Notes: generated by a model not told the origin, from the sequence alone. Numbered from the stretch's first letter, positions 10,918 through 23,545 are shown. The stretch: DNA of 64,000 bases from Silene latifolia (GCF_048544455.1 NC_133538.1:21872469-21936468), one strand, 5' to 3'. A program made the numbers and translations.

Positions 10918-13900
10918 AAGTGTGCGTCACCAATTCTCTTGTCCAATTACTATCTCCCACTCAATGCAAGGTGTCTTTCAGGTCGTACTTGCAAGTGATC
11001 ATATCGAGAGTGGTTTCCTAAATCTGGAGAATAACTGATTGACCGGAGTTATCTACCATAGATACCTTCCGAGCGTGGCCACGCATTTCCAGTTAATTGC
11101 TCCCCGAGTGGCCCTAAGATATTGTTTTAACCCTGACAAGGGGGTGGACAATTCCTATCGCACTTATTCCCTTCGACTAGCCACAGCCATCATAACCCAA
11201 AATATGCCCATTTGACACCATTTACGAAGGTCGTAGTAACACAAATCAAAGTTAATCTGAAACTGTGCCACCTTAGGCGAACAGTCTTTCGTCAAAAGAA
11301 TCGACTCATTAGAATACTATAGTAGCTCTCGCCACGACCAGGCTATATAAACTTGCCAGAACTCTATAAGCGGTCATAAGGCCCGACAAGGCGTTCCTAA
11401 CAGTCTGCCTATGTGATCAACTAGTCATCTCACATGACTCTATGGCACTTGAACTTGCCATCAATCGCATCACACTCTAGTCACTTCGAGACGTCACCTC
11501 ATACAAGTGACTATGGGCGAATACTATGTTAATCCGGGTTCACTTTAACGGGGTTCAATGTTGTCTCTACAACCCGTTTGGATGTAACAAAGTATAAAAG
11601 GAGTTTTTTCAGCTTAAAAACTCGAACGACAAATGTGATTATCACATGTGAATAGTCAATACCTAATTACTATATCATATTCTATAATCTAATTTGATCT
11701 TTTATGTAGTTATTACTGTCAATCCAATTGAAATGACATGACTCATCATGTTAAGCCTATGAAAAGGCTTTGGTTAGTAGGTTTTATCAATTTCTTGTAC
11801 CTAACTCAACCTTACTACATACTTGTTTTCCTTTGTAATGTATACATTTTCATTACAAAACTTTTTGAGTACGTGTCGAGATCCAATCAAGACATAGGCC
11901 CTCTAGCCTTAGAATAGCTCCCACTGTTTTCACAGTGTGCGAGACTCATCCTGCTTGCACATCTCATGATTGCAAGTGTACTCAATTTCCGTTGTAAATA
12001 TTTCTCATTGTTATTTATTGCCTAGAACGATTCTAGAAAATCTATTTCTTAAATAACATAGCCACAATGGTTACTTAACCATCTTGATATGTTTTGATTA
12101 TGGTTTTGTCAAAAACCATGCGTAATCGCAATTGTCAATTGTCATTTGTGTAACATCCTTACACAAAATTGCATCAAAAACACTTTGCATTACATCCTTA
12201 ACGCTTCTGCAAGAACTTAAGGGTAATCTTTATGGCTCACTTGGTAAATATTACTTAAATTCGATTTGAAACAATTCATCATACTTAAAGTATATGAGGT
12301 GTTATACATCATTTCCTATTTAATTGATTCGGCAGCGGAAGCAAATGGAATCAATCAAATATGTTCAATTTGATTGAACTAGTCATGAATCTTATCAACA
12401 TAAGACATCTTATTTGACGTTAATATCATGTAGATTTATCTTCATAAATCCGGATATTATAGATGTATTATAATACTCCATAAGTCTTAAATCATTCCCA
12501 ATGATCAATATGTCATCCATATATAAGACTAATTAAAATTTTCGTAACTCTCACTAAACTTCATGTATAAACACAACTTCTCGACTTATCGATAAAAGTT
12601 TTATAACATGATCAAAACATTGATTCCAACTCATTGATGTCCTACTTAAGATTCTCTCTTAAGTTTCACATTATCTTAGGATTATAAGAATCTACAAAAC
12701 TCAAGACATGAATTGAATACATTCCTTCTAATGGAAGAAGTGGGTTTTGGATTCACTTACTATATGTATATCATCATAATGAAACACAATCCCTAAGAAG
12801 ATCCAAATAGAAGCATTTCAACTAGTGCAAAACCCTTTGCAACCAATCAAACTTTGAAATCTCTCTTTATTAGTGCAAAACCCTTTGACACTAATCAAGC
12901 CTTTTTTTTCGGATTTTCATGGCTCTAAGCCTTGCATTGAGTTGTGACTTAAACATTCTCATGTAAGTCATATGTTCATTACTTTCCAGAAGTAATCAAC
13001 TTGAATCAAACAATTTCTTTGTAAGTTGCAAGCTCTTTACTTTCTAAAAGTAACACTAATTCATCATCTTCAATGAGTGATGATTTTAACCTCCTAGGTT
13101 TTGAAGAAACAACGTCTTACACAAAACGTCTCATGTAGTCAAGAAAGACCAGTTTCTTGGGACATAACATTCCTTGTGGCTCTTTGAATAATTTCTCCCA
13201 CTCTGTCTTCTAGAAATAAACTTGTATTCTGGAAAGACAGCTGTACGAGCCACAAACCCGTTGTACTCGTTATTATAGTAAGGAAAGAAGAGCATTTGTT
13301 TCTTTTGAAGAACTTACAAACATGGTACCCTACCATTTCATACCTCATATGATTCGTTTTAGATTTAGTGGAAAAATAATTTAGACAAAATGATAAAATC
13401 CCCAAAAGGATCAAGTAACTCAAAGTAACTTGATTAAAGTCCAAACCATATCGAATGGAGTTTGAATTCTTTATCCAACCACACATTATCCCATAATACG
13501 TGCTAAGAGAGATTAATTTGTGATACTATATCACTTTTCCGTTGGCTTATATCAAAGTCTTCACTTTGATAATCCCATCACGGCTAAAGCGTGATTCTTT
13601 GAACTCTTTGAACTTCTTCAAAGATTTCTCTATTTACCTTATTAAGTGAACATATTAGTGTCAACTTAAATCGTTGGTAAAAGATAATGATCAACCTATT
13701 TTGGATCAATGATTTACAACCTCGATCTCCTTTTCAACCAAAAGGCACGAGACATCTTGCTTTGAATACAAGATACGCATATACCATAAGATTAACAATC
13801 TAATGGTTTCAATAGTACTAAATAACTCTTTGCGTTCATCATTCCAGAATCTAAGGTTCACTCTTGGGTTACCAATTTGAGTGTTGCATCATCCACATGA

Positions 13901-16900
13901 TATATCATTTTAGTTTGGTTTAGAATATAATCACCTTGATAATGGGCTAGCGATACATCAAATCGTGGTGTATAGGGTCACAAAAGTGAAACCTCTTTTG
14001 TATCTTAACAAGTTTATATTCTTATTTAGAGTTTATGCACTTAATAGTCATAATTAAGTACAGCTATAAACCCAAAACTAGATTGATTACACAATGACTC
14101 CATCTCTCAACATCATTGTTGCTAGTCGTCATATTCTAATCATCCTATGTATCAAGTCCAATGATGAAAACCTCCACTGGTTTCTAATATAGACGAAGTA
14201 GTACTAGCAAAACTTATGTTAATCGAATAAACATTTAAAGAAGAAGGTCTCATTAGATGTCCCACAACTAACTTGCTGATCCTTCAATAATTTGGTGTAG
14301 TTTCCTTTCTAGTGTCCAACATTTAAGACAATGAAAACTTTATCGGTCGGGATTGATAGGTTTAGTGTCGTTATTCTCAATAACTTTACTTTTAACATTA
14401 CCTTGTATCAATTCCATTATAATCTTTTCTTCTTTAACCTTGTCCTTTTGTTAACGGTTTAAGAGAATGCTCCCACTCATTTCAATGAGTCTTTGCTTAG
14501 AGAAGCAAAATTGAATTTTATGAAGACTACTCTTCATTCGTTTGTTTAGTCTTAAAACTTTCATTGAAGTGGTTGCGGTATTTTGGTCTATTACGATTTC
14601 CAACAAATTTAGTCACCAAAATGATGTAACGTTTCAAAGTACTTAACTCAATTAAGCATATGAGAACCAATTTATTGTAAGTAGATATGTTAGTCAAGAA
14701 TCAAAAACCTGTTTGATAATGAATAACTTTTATTTATACTCTTCACAAGAGATCCTTCTAATGGATAATTCGAGGTTTTTAGAAGAAAATTCAAATTTTG
14801 TCTTTTGTTACGATGTTTTAATGGAGTTTTGAATAGAAAATCGAAATGATATCGTATATGAATTGCGGTAAAGAAATAGAACAATATGATAACGGAATAG
14901 TGGAAAACTTAACATTTATCGTTTTATTAATACTTGTAAATAACAAGTAAAACATTTACATAGTGACCTCTACCCAACTATGATAAATGATTCCAAGATC
15001 CAAATTCTTATTAACTTGGGGCACGGTGTGCCGAAATACCCTTTATTAATATAACTCGGTGGATTAACTCTCTAATCGATTCTACTTTTAGAACTCTTGG
15101 TCGATAAAATTACATTAATATTTATCTTTAGCCCGAAACACATCCGGAAATCGTCGTGAATACTTTCGTTGAGTTCAACCCAAATTTCGAATAAATGTGT
15201 CCATGATCCAAACTCATATCAACTTAGGGCACGGTGTGCCGAAATACCCTTCATTAACATAAATTCGGTGGATAGACATTTATCACCCACTTCCCCTACG
15301 TAACAAGGTTTGTACCCCGGTGTGGCCGAGTGCACTCCCTCATGAAATAGGTTTTCATGGTTTCTACTTTTTGGTAAGGCTAAGTCTCAGTTGTTTATTT
15401 AACGAGAGATCATGTCAATTTATTATCTATCACGTTTTAAGTGAACTAAAGCGGTAAACTACGATAATTGTAATTGACACGGTCGATATACTCGACTAAA
15501 ATGACAATGCATGTTTTTTAGTTACGGCGATTTAGCGATGCATGCAACATATAAAATAAAATGCAAAGCATAAATAAAATCCTATTATAGCCTTCCAAAA
15601 ATAGTAAATCTAATAAACTATTACAAATTCGGAAACCAACTACATTGGTCCCTTGAACTTCGGTTTTGGCACGCATCTCGAGGTAACACCGTCTTTAATG
15701 GATCGCCCTCTTGAGTGGCTCCGTCTTTAAGGATCTCCGGAATAAATAAATTACATAACAAATTACATATTTTCCTATTATACATTTGTAATTAAAATAA
15801 AATAAATCTATTAAATTACAAAACGGTGATACGAGATCACAATAAATTACAACCGAATAGATATTCCCATACATTTCGGGTAATACCAATTAAAAACTAA
15901 GGCCATACTAAGTAAAATTACATAATTCAAAAATTACATAAAATAAAACTATGACAATCATAAATAAAATGCAGCATTATAATATGTATGAACATGCTGA
16001 ATTTTATGCTAAATCGCCTTTAAGGAGCCAATATCATATATTAAACGGTTTTTACGGATTTGCGTGATTCAACCTTTTAAAATCACAATAAATTACATAA
16101 AATCATATTTATGCACAAGTTAATTACCCTAGCCAACGTAGGACTCAAAATTAGTCTCCACTAACATATTGACAATAAATAACTTATACTTCTTAAAATT
16201 GTTCATTAGTGACTTAAAATTACAATAAAATGTCATAAACTCCAAATAAATCATAAAAATTTCAAATAAATTTGAAATTTGAAATTTAAACTCATGAACA
16301 TTCTGGAAAAATACCATGACACTCATAATGTTCAAAAAATTAGGTTAAAAATTTCGAAATTTATCGAGAAAAACAATGTTGCGGTTTATCGAATTTATCA
16401 AATATAATCATAAAAATATGAGAAAAATATATTAATTAATTTTCACTTTTAGATCTGAAACATATGATAAAATGCAACATGTGACATTTTTCCTTAGTCA
16501 TGAAGTATGTTCTAGCAATTATTCACTAATTAAAGTCACTATTTATGTTATTTTTCATCAAAAAATTCATAAATCATGCATAAAGACTTCAGTATAGCCT
16601 ATTATTTTATACACATCTTGTAAAATTGCATGTGACAACATAATAAATATCAATGACCAGATTCAAAATTTATCTCATATTAACCTATTTTTCCATTTAA
16701 ATTCGATTTTATCATGAAAAAACCATATTTCGAGCATAAGAACTCCAAAAATTATGAAAATTTACAGGTCATCTAAATTTAGTATATGTGAAAACATATC
16801 TAAAAACCACTGAAAAAATTATATTTTAGCTAATTTTCGTCCAAAATTGACAATTTTATCACAAAAATCACATTTTAATGCCAATAATATATAAAATGAA

Positions 16901-17070
16901 CAATAAAAACCCATAAATTAACCAAAATATCCTAAATACATTTTAGGACCTGAAACTTTAACATGGATAATTAATTTCATGATATATCAAAATAAACACA
17001 AATTTATAAGTTTTATTTGTTAATCGTATAACTCGGAAAAACTATAACCGATTTGCATGCAAACAACCTA
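10918..17070 (-). mobile_element. CP1 internal region, coding capacity lost
   Basis: About 6.1 kb of AT-rich sequence with no reading frame long enough for gag or pol. It shares many conserved blocks with CP2 (42300-48480) and CP3 (52130-55398): CAGGTCGTACTTGCAAGTGATC near 10980, GAGCGTGGCCACGCATTTCC near 11071, CAGCGGAAGCAAATGGAATC near 12334 and ATCTTGCTTTGAATACAAGAT near 13753. It is an old, decayed copia pol or a non-autonomous derivative. The many frame breaks in a structurally complete element favour the second. Confidence 0.8.
12440..12560 (-). pseudogene. Copia reverse transcriptase relic (YMDD box)
   Basis: On the minus strand 12523-12512 reads TATATGGATGAC, i.e. YMDD, followed by ILIIGNDLRLMEY. 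This matches the copia pattern LYVDDILLIGND. Just upstream, CVY and SG-type fragments appear in shifted frames. The equivalent site is HVVDILII in CP2 (about 43925-43950) and YVSDILVI in CP3 (about 53740-53765). No enzyme could be made. Confidence 0.65.
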
Positions 17071-17071
17071 A

Positions 17072-17084
17072 GGCTCTGATACCA
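17072..17084 (-). other. CP1 primer-binding site (initiator tRNA-Met)
   Basis: The plus strand reads GGCTCTGATACCA, whose complement TGGTATCAGAGCC is the canonical initiator-tRNA(Met) primer site. It lies two bases from the LTR at 17087. Confidence 0.95.
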
Positions 17085-17086
17085 CA

Positions 17087-18365
17087 TGTTAGAAATCTAT
17101 ATCTCATTACTTAACATATTCATATATGTTCTAATTAATTTAGTCATAAAATTAATTACAAATCTTATGCATGCAAACTAAAATAGATAAGTGAAGAAAT
17201 CGTTTTCTCACCATATGATTTTCGGATTATAAGGGCACCAACAAGATCTCCTTCTTGTTAGTTCTTGAGCATTCCAAATAATGGATTAACGAAGATTCAA
17301 GTATAGAATTTCTCCCAAAAGCATATACCCAAGGAAAACTCATAAAAGCTAATATTATTTTGATCTAGTAATAATATTAATCATACTTAAATTTGACACA
17401 AAATGTTATTTTTGCTCTTGAAATTTCGGTTCAAGAGGGAGGATTTTTTGGAGATTTTAATTCTCTAATTTTACATAAGATGTAGAGAGTATTTTCTATT
17501 TTCTTACACTAGAAAATATTGTCAAATTGTGAATGAATAAAATTAGAGGAAAAACCCTCTATGATGCTCTTGAAACCGGTTGGGAGGGTGGAGAAGAGCC
17601 AATGCATGGGCTCATTTTCTTCCCAGGCAAAATAGACTTCCATGGCTACAAATAGGCGTGCAATCATTTTGTTTTCCACTCAAACAATTAACACAATTTA
17701 AAACATAATACTCCCTCCACCATTTCGGTACTTATAACATAAAATGGATGGTCCATTTTATTTTGTCATTTGTCAATTGTGACATATGTGACATGTTACT
17801 AGACATGTGAAATTGTAATGTATTTTTAATATGTTAAAAATCAACGTATTAATAAAAATATGTCATGTACAAAATCGACTTAGTAATTCATAATTACCTG
17901 TACCAAAACGGTTTACCCATTATAAATCACAACGTCTTATATTTATAATAAATCATTCATCCAGTTTCAATTGTTTCGTAAACAATAATTTTATCTAAGT
18001 AATAAAACAATTCAATTACTTAGACCGTATCTAATATAATCGAATTACAATAAGACACGTTAATTTTGCTCACAAAATCATACGTCAATTTTTAAGCAAT
18101 TTAATTAACTCGTATCGGCATACGATTAATTAAATAATCAATTAAGAGTATATCCCTATAGGTATGACCTAAGGGGATCAACTGATCACCACCGTCGCAC
18201 GACAGTAATGTCAAACTCTTGTCAGCCAATCATTACCGATATGTGTGGACTAGTTGACTGTAAAATATTACATCCCACATGTATTCTTAAAATGAGATTT
18301 AAACATGTGATCAATGTGATCAACAGTTGTGATCGCATTATTGTCGGAGGACACTTATTCCAACA
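17087..18365 (-). mobile_element. CP1 5' LTR
   Basis: The 1279 bases run from TGTTAGAAATC to TTATTCCAACA. The LTR is preceded by the PBS and followed by target duplication ACAGG at 18366-18370. The few differences from its partner suggest a moderately recent insertion. Confidence 0.95.
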
Positions 18366-19833
18366 ACAGGGTCGATCTCCGTCTCTAGGTATAAGCGCTG
18401 GCAACTATGGGGCCGCAAACGCTCTATGACAAAAGCGGGCACATCCGTGTAGTGCTCCCAGGGCCACCTAACAAGCTGTATCCACGAATAAACTAGTCAA
18501 CTAATAGCGTTCACCTGACGCATGTAGTCCACGTAAGTCGACATGGCAGTCTTCTTTCGAGCCACTGTCCAACCCTTCATGGCTGGGTAAACTAAAGGCA
18601 CATCACCCACTATCTTCGGACGCAAGGAGGGCAAGTAAGAAAACAACCAAGCCTGCTCCACAAAAAACGCAGCAACGACAAAACAATCATTTCTACAAAA
18701 ACATCGAAACACAGCACAAATTACACAAATAAAAAAAACAACCAAGAAAAACGCTCGTACCTCCAAAATGAGGTCGGGACCAATAAAAGCGGGAGAACTC
18801 CATCCTCTATCATCTCCGGGCGGACGGCGGCATGCAAGTAGCAGGTAAAGCAGGCCAGTGCCAGCGTCACCCAGTCATACTGACCTAGAGCGTCCAAGTC
18901 AGCAAGCAAAGGAAGCACCTTGGTCGAAAAGCGCTCGCCCTTGTCACCAAAGTATGTGGTACCCAAGAAGTACCACAACCACAACTGCGCCTCCTGCGCG
19001 TCAACCTGAGCCTCTACCTTCGGGCTCGCGAATGGATCCGGAACAAAGCCAGTCACCCTCACCTTGAAGTGGTCCCTCACGTAAGAGTTCACCATCAATG
19101 AAGGAGTGATATCGGTCAGCGGAGATAGAACATTGCCGATCAAGCCCATGATCACAGCTGAAGACACTCTCTCCGGCGTCTCCGGAAACTGAACCTGCGT
19201 CTCGTCATAGGGAAGGCCAAAAAACATGGCGAAATCCTTTAAGGTGATGCCGATCTCTCCGAACTACATGTGGAACGACGACGTCGTGTCCTAGTAGCAG
19301 TCCAACATGGCACAGATCAAACACAGGTTCAACCTAATCAAAGCCCCGTGAATCTCGCGCCAAGTAGCAACCAGTGGGCCCATGGCAAACCTCTCTGTCA
19401 ATGCCCTCAAACTTAGCCGTAAGACGTCATTGAAACCCATGCAAGGCGAGAAGCCTAAGAACGTCCTCAAGGTAGCAATCTCCTGAAATTGGGAATCAAA
19501 CAAAGTCAGAACACCTTTCAGGTTTGAAATAGCTAAAATGACAAAGCTCAGCAAAAGAGCAAACTCATCAAGCCCTCGTGTGCATGGTAGGAGATGTGAG
19601 TATCGAGCCGCAACAAAAACTGGCTGCCGTCAAAACCCTCAACCCAAGCAGGCGCCGCCCGCAAGTTCAGCTCCCTCGGAGCCTGAACCCGCCTAGCCTC
19701 TTAGCCATGGACAAAGGCGTTGTCCTCCTTCGTCTCCACTCTTCCCTTTTTCGCACTGTGAGACTGCACGGGATGACGAGGACCCCTCTTTAAAACCCGC
19801 ACAAGTCTCTCGAGCTGCTGCCTAAAGACCCGA
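18366..19833 (-). pseudogene. PMD (plant mobile domain) gene, central exons
   Basis: Read on the minus strand, a segment starting near 19800 (QQLERLVRVLKRGPRH, continuous with 29160) is followed by ALTERFAMGPLVATW, then FHM, a TAG, FGEIGITLKDFAMFFGLP, then LWLWYFLGTTYFGDKGERF, VLPLLADLDALGQYDWVTLAL, QAWLFSYLPSLRP and WPWEHYTDVPAFVIERLR. This order matches the PMD fold (ETHTFHLPFGE-TLDDVA-LLGLP; YLLYLIG-TLF-DK; YLPLL-DLD-AGQY-WG-AAL). An intron probably lies near 18665-18765. The gene is disrupted by CP1 at 18366 and TK-b at 19834, plus TAG/TGA stops. PMD genes occur both as host silencing factors and inside Ty3/gypsy and MULE elements; here the second fits. Confidence 0.8.
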
Positions 19834-19864
19834 TGTAATACTTCGATTTTCTATGTTTTTGGGT

Positions 19865-20008
19865 ACTCTATCGAGTGGGGCTTACACTATCGAGTAAGTA
19901 TGTTTTCTTTACGAAACAGTATTCTGCTGAAGGGTACTCGATCGAGTAAGTTGGGGACTCGATCAAGTAAGGGTCACTCGATCGAGTAAGTTACTTACTC
20001 GATCGAGC
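19865..20008. repeat. Palindrome array in TK-b 5' LTR
   Basis: Copies start at 19865, 19884, 19936, 19957, 19976 and 19997 (spacings 19, 52, 21, 19, 21). The first two are decayed (ACTCTATCGAGT, ACACTATCGAGT). The spacing is identical to the 3' LTR array. Confidence 0.95.
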
Positions 20009-20060
20009 AAGTCGTGTTTTACGGGTTTTCAGTCGGGTTCGATAGTAATGCGTGAAGAGA

Positions 20061-20068
20061 TATATAAA
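20061..20068 (+). promoter_or_regulatory. TATA box of TK-b 5' LTR
   Basis: TATATAAA lies about 55 bases downstream of the last palindrome. It is repeated at 27991 in the 3' LTR. A leader follows, TTTACTTTTACTCTTATTCTC, typical of a transcription start region. Confidence 0.7.
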
Positions 20069-20388
20069 CCTATTTCGACAATTCCTCTTTACTTTTACTC
20101 TTATTCTCTAAATTTTTTATAAAGAAAACAAAGCAACGTCGATTGTTCTTCTCTCGTTGCTATCAAATCCTAAGGGCAAGATTCATCGGATCGTTCTGTT
20201 CTTGACACCGTTGAGACCGTCGTTTTATGGGTAAGATCTTAGTATAGTTTTTATGTTGGTTCATTGATTTTGGTTGAAACCCTAATTGGGTAAATTGGGG
20301 ATTTTGAGAGTATTGTGTTTATTAGATGGTGATTGTATGATTGTATGTTTGATAGGAGGTTGTAATACTACGGATTTTATAGGCTGGT

Positions 20389-20531
20389 ACTCGACCGACT
20401 ATGGCCTACTCGGTCGACTACATTGTTCGTGTAGCCTATTTGGCTACTGCCCAGGTACACTCGACCGAGTATGCTGAATACACTACCGAGTAGAGGGTAC
20501 TCGGCCGAGTATACTCTATACTCCACCGAGT
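20389..20531. repeat. Palindrome array, CGACCG/CGGCCG variant (TK-c)
   Basis: Copies start at about 20389, 20408, 20459, 20480, 20499 and 20520 (spacings 19, 51, 21, 19, 21). The register equals TK-b, but the central dinucleotide is AC, GT or GC instead of AT, so the outer ACTCG/CGAGT arms are conserved while the centre drifts. Confidence 0.9.
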
Positions 20532-21436
20532 ATCCGGTCTAACGGGTATTATTTCAGTGGTTTGATTTGGAGATGATTAGGTTTATATTAAAACGTAAAT
20601 CCGTTTCTAATTACACTGTTCCAAAACATAATCACTCAATGACACTCTAATCCTCTCCAAATCTCTCCCTAAAGTGTGTGTGATCATTAGCAAGTGTATT
20701 CATCCCCTTAATTCTTTGTCAGTAAGTTCTTATTCTCACATTCAATGGGTTATATTTCTAGAGTTTATCTTTGATTATGAATTGGGGGAAATGGGGTTTT
20801 GCAATTAGTGATTGTGTTATGTGATTGTTGTTTAGGCGGAGACTTTGTATAGGAGCCGTTCTAGTTTGCTTGCTCGCATTCCTTGCTGATTGTTCTAAGG
20901 TAGGGTTTCCCTACTCAGTTGTGCTTAATTGATTTGAGATGATTTGTTGTAATGTGTATGATTGTGGTTCGCTGATCATCGCTGGAGTGTGGTGTGGTGG
21001 TGTTGTGATGGTTGTGATGGTGTTGTGATGTTTGTGGTGGAGTCACTTGCGGGAGTGGCTTCACGCCCTAGTTCGCCCTCCGTGGAACCCGTCACGGGAG
21101 GGGATGTGCACATTAAGGGACAGGGTTATCGCTCGTTGATGAGCGGGATTTTGGTGGGGATTGGCTGCGGTCCCCCACTGGCGGCGTGGACTACCTGTTG
21201 CGACGGGTAGTCTGGCAGGGCTACACACCTCGGTGTGTAGCCGGTTACTGTGTGAGATCGGGAGACCGGGGACGGAGGATGATCAGCTAGTTACTTTATG
21301 CACTTGTCTTATTTTAATTATGCGGAACTGACCCCGTTATTGTTTTGTAAAATCTGTGATGATCCATTCGGGGATGGTGAGCAAATTGTGACAGGTGATG
21401 CATTTGGTGAGCTTGGGGCGGTCATGGGAGAGTCAC

Positions 21437-22401
21437 AACATAAACATAACAACAACGACAAATCTATGAACTAATTAGCAATTAACATTAATTCATCGAC
21501 TCCCCTAAATCCTAGCTGAGGAATTAGCTAGGCATAAATAAAGAAAGAACAACAATAAAGGAAAGAATAATAACAAGCATTAAATAAAGAGAGTGTAAGG
21601 GAAGAGTAAATTGCAGAATAAGATCCGGAAAATAGAGAAGAACAAAGTAGCAGCAGTAACAGGGAAAAAAGTATTGCAAAAGTGATGTGTAAAGTGTACT
21701 GTTGTCTTCCTATTTATAGGAAAGACGATTTATTTGACCTAAAAACAAATTAAAAATAAGAGGGGCCCGAGCCCAATAGAAACCACTCGATCGAGTCATT
21801 TGAAACTACTCGATCGAGAAGAATTAAGCTCAAACCACTCGATCTAGTACTTTAGGTAATCGATCGAACACTTATAAAATAGGAACTACTCGATCAAGTA
21901 GAAAAAGGAGTCGATCGAACACAATTGTACTCGATCGAGTACTTTCCAGCGCACAATTCCTGCTTCGCGCATTGAACTTCAAACGGCTCCCATTTCTTCG
22001 TTACTCGGGAAAACAGGACGATTCTAGTGGCGTTGGAAATATAGGAGGACAAGCTTTCATTTGCAATTGGAATAACCTGAAAATCAGTTGCAGAACTAGA
22101 GATATGGCTCTTCAAAGTAGATACTAGCAATGTGAAGTTCTTCCTTTGCTCGCCTAGCTATCTTACTTCTTTGCGCATCTCAAGACAGCTACATTCCCAC
22201 TACAAATTCACTCTTCCTCCAAATGCATGATAAACGGACGGTAAAATGCTCGATTTTACTACTTTCTGGTCCATTCCTGCAAATAGAACAAAATAAACCA
22301 AAGTAGCATATTCGGGGCATTTCGTAGCATAAAACTACGATAATAGCATAGAAATACGTGCATAAAAAGGCCAAAAAGGACTATTTAAAATGCACTTATC
22401 A
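21437..22401 (-). mobile_element. Fragment of an Athila-like (AL) LTR, minus strand, inside TK-c
   Basis: The reverse complement starts TGATAAGTGCATTTTAAATAG at 22401 and follows the AL LTR: GCATTTGGAGGAAGAGTG, the palindrome array, then a CCTATAAATAGG TATA segment at about 21710-21718. It stops mid-LTR at 21437. The flanking host segment CTTGGGGCGGTCATGGGAG, part of a 25-base block, is present on both sides (21412-21436 and 22402-22426). The ends do not look like a normal insertion. Confidence 0.8.
21786..21945. repeat. Palindrome array in the minus-strand AL LTR fragment
   Basis: Copies of the ACTCG-AT-CGAGT type lie at about 21786, 21807, 21837, 21858, 21886, 21909 and 21930. Several are decayed (e.g. 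ACTCGATCAAGT). The TATA box lies downstream on the minus strand, keeping the array-then-TATA order. Confidence 0.85.
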
Positions 22402-23545
22402 CTTGGGGCGGTCATGGGAGAGTCACCACGCCGGATTAGTTATCACCGTCATGAGTTTTAGCTGTTGTTTTGTAGTAGCTAGCATTTGGATATTTCTTTT
22501 GTTGGATTTTGAGAAATTATAACTTTCATAATGCTCGTACTTAATAAACGTGTTTGGGACTATTGCTATTGATATTTACTAACCTCGGGCAACCGAGATG
22601 GTAACAGCCTTTTTTGTTAGGGTACTCCTGGTAAGGTAACTTGGTATGAGGGGGTGTTACAGAGGTGATTTCGTTGAAGAACGATTTTGATTAGCTGATT
22701 GTGATGATCTTGGTGATTGCTTTTCCAAGTAGGATTTCCTACTCAGTTATTGGTTACATATATGTTGGTTGGTTGATTGTTGGTGGTTTTTGATTAATAA
22801 CATTTGTCTATACTACATTGGAATTGGTGATTGATGATTCTGTAGTTGGTTGTGATTTTTTGTCTGTGGTTCTCGAGGTACGTCCTCGGCTTAGTGGAGT
22901 CACTTGCGGGAGTGGCTTCACGCCCTTGATTTGCCTTCTATGGAACCCTCTACAGAGGGGATGTGCACATTGAGGAACATGAGTTATCGCTCGGATGAGA
23001 TGAGCGGGGCTTATGTAGGAACGGTTACGGTCCCCTACTGGCGGTGTGGAATACTTGTTGCGATGGGTATTCTGGCAGGACTACACACTTTAGTCTGTAG
23101 TAAAGTGTGTAGTCAGGTGTGTGGAGTTGTGATGGAGATTGGGTGATTTGTGTATTGTTTCTGTTGTATTGTTTTTGTGCAATCAATAACTGACCCCGTT
23201 TTAATATTTTAAAAACTACGGTGATCCATTCGGGGGTGGTGAGCAGTTATTGAGCGGGTATAATATGGACGTGCATGGGATAGCTGGGTTGAGGCTCCAC
23301 TAGATGTCTAGAAGTCTTCCGCTGTGTTTTAAACATTTATTTACTTAATTGGTTTGGCATTTTTGGAACAGTTTTATTTTCTTTGACAGTTTTGGTATTA
23401 AACATGTATCGCTTTAAATTAATTTAATAAAGTACGTTTCTTTATTGTCTATTTGATATACATTGCCTCGAGTAACCGAGATGTTAGCATTCACATGCAT
23501 TAGGTGGTTCTAGTATGGCACTTGGTGTATGAGGGTGTTACAAAG

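Larger units (their letters stand above)
9619..18365 (-). mobile_element. CP1: complete copia-type LTR retrotransposon, minus strand
   Basis: The 8747-base element has two 1279-base LTRs, a PBS complementary to initiator tRNA-Met next to the right LTR, a GTGGGAGAT polypurine tract next to the left LTR and a perfect ACAGG duplication. On the coding strand the LTR begins TGTTGGAAT, a common copia start. A degenerate reverse transcriptase with a YMDD box lies near 12512-12523. No long reading frame survives. It interrupts the PMD gene inside OG. The order PBS to PPT gives minus orientation. Confidence 0.95.
20361..22661 (+). mobile_element. TK-c: solo LTR nested in TK-b 5' LTR
   Basis: The LTR starts TGTAATACTACGG and ends GGGTGTTACA, and is flanked by a perfect GAGGT duplication at 20356-20360 and 22662-22666. 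It has no primer site or internal region, so it is a solo LTR left by LTR-LTR recombination. It carries the ACTCG-AC/GC-CGAGT version of the palindrome at 20389-20531. Without the 990 bases of inserted sequence it would be about 1311 long. Confidence 0.92.
19834..23542 (+). mobile_element. TK-b 5' LTR (interrupted by solo LTR TK-c)
   Basis: The two parts 19834-20360 and 22667-23542 together give about 1403 bases, close to the 1392-base 3' LTR. The join GATAGGAGGT / GATTTCGTTGAA matches the uninterrupted GATAGGAGGTGATTTC at 28283. Palindromes lie at 19865-20008 and a TATATAAA box at 20061. Confidence 0.9.

Noticed and set aside
13139..13486. Minus-strand frame of 115 codons inside CP1
   Set aside because: No similarity to gag or pol, not preserved in CP2 or CP3, and of the length expected by chance in AT-rich DNA.
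18208..18429. Frame crossing the right end of CP1
   Set aside because: It spans the LTR, the target duplication and the antisense PMD exon. No selection or homology is apparent.
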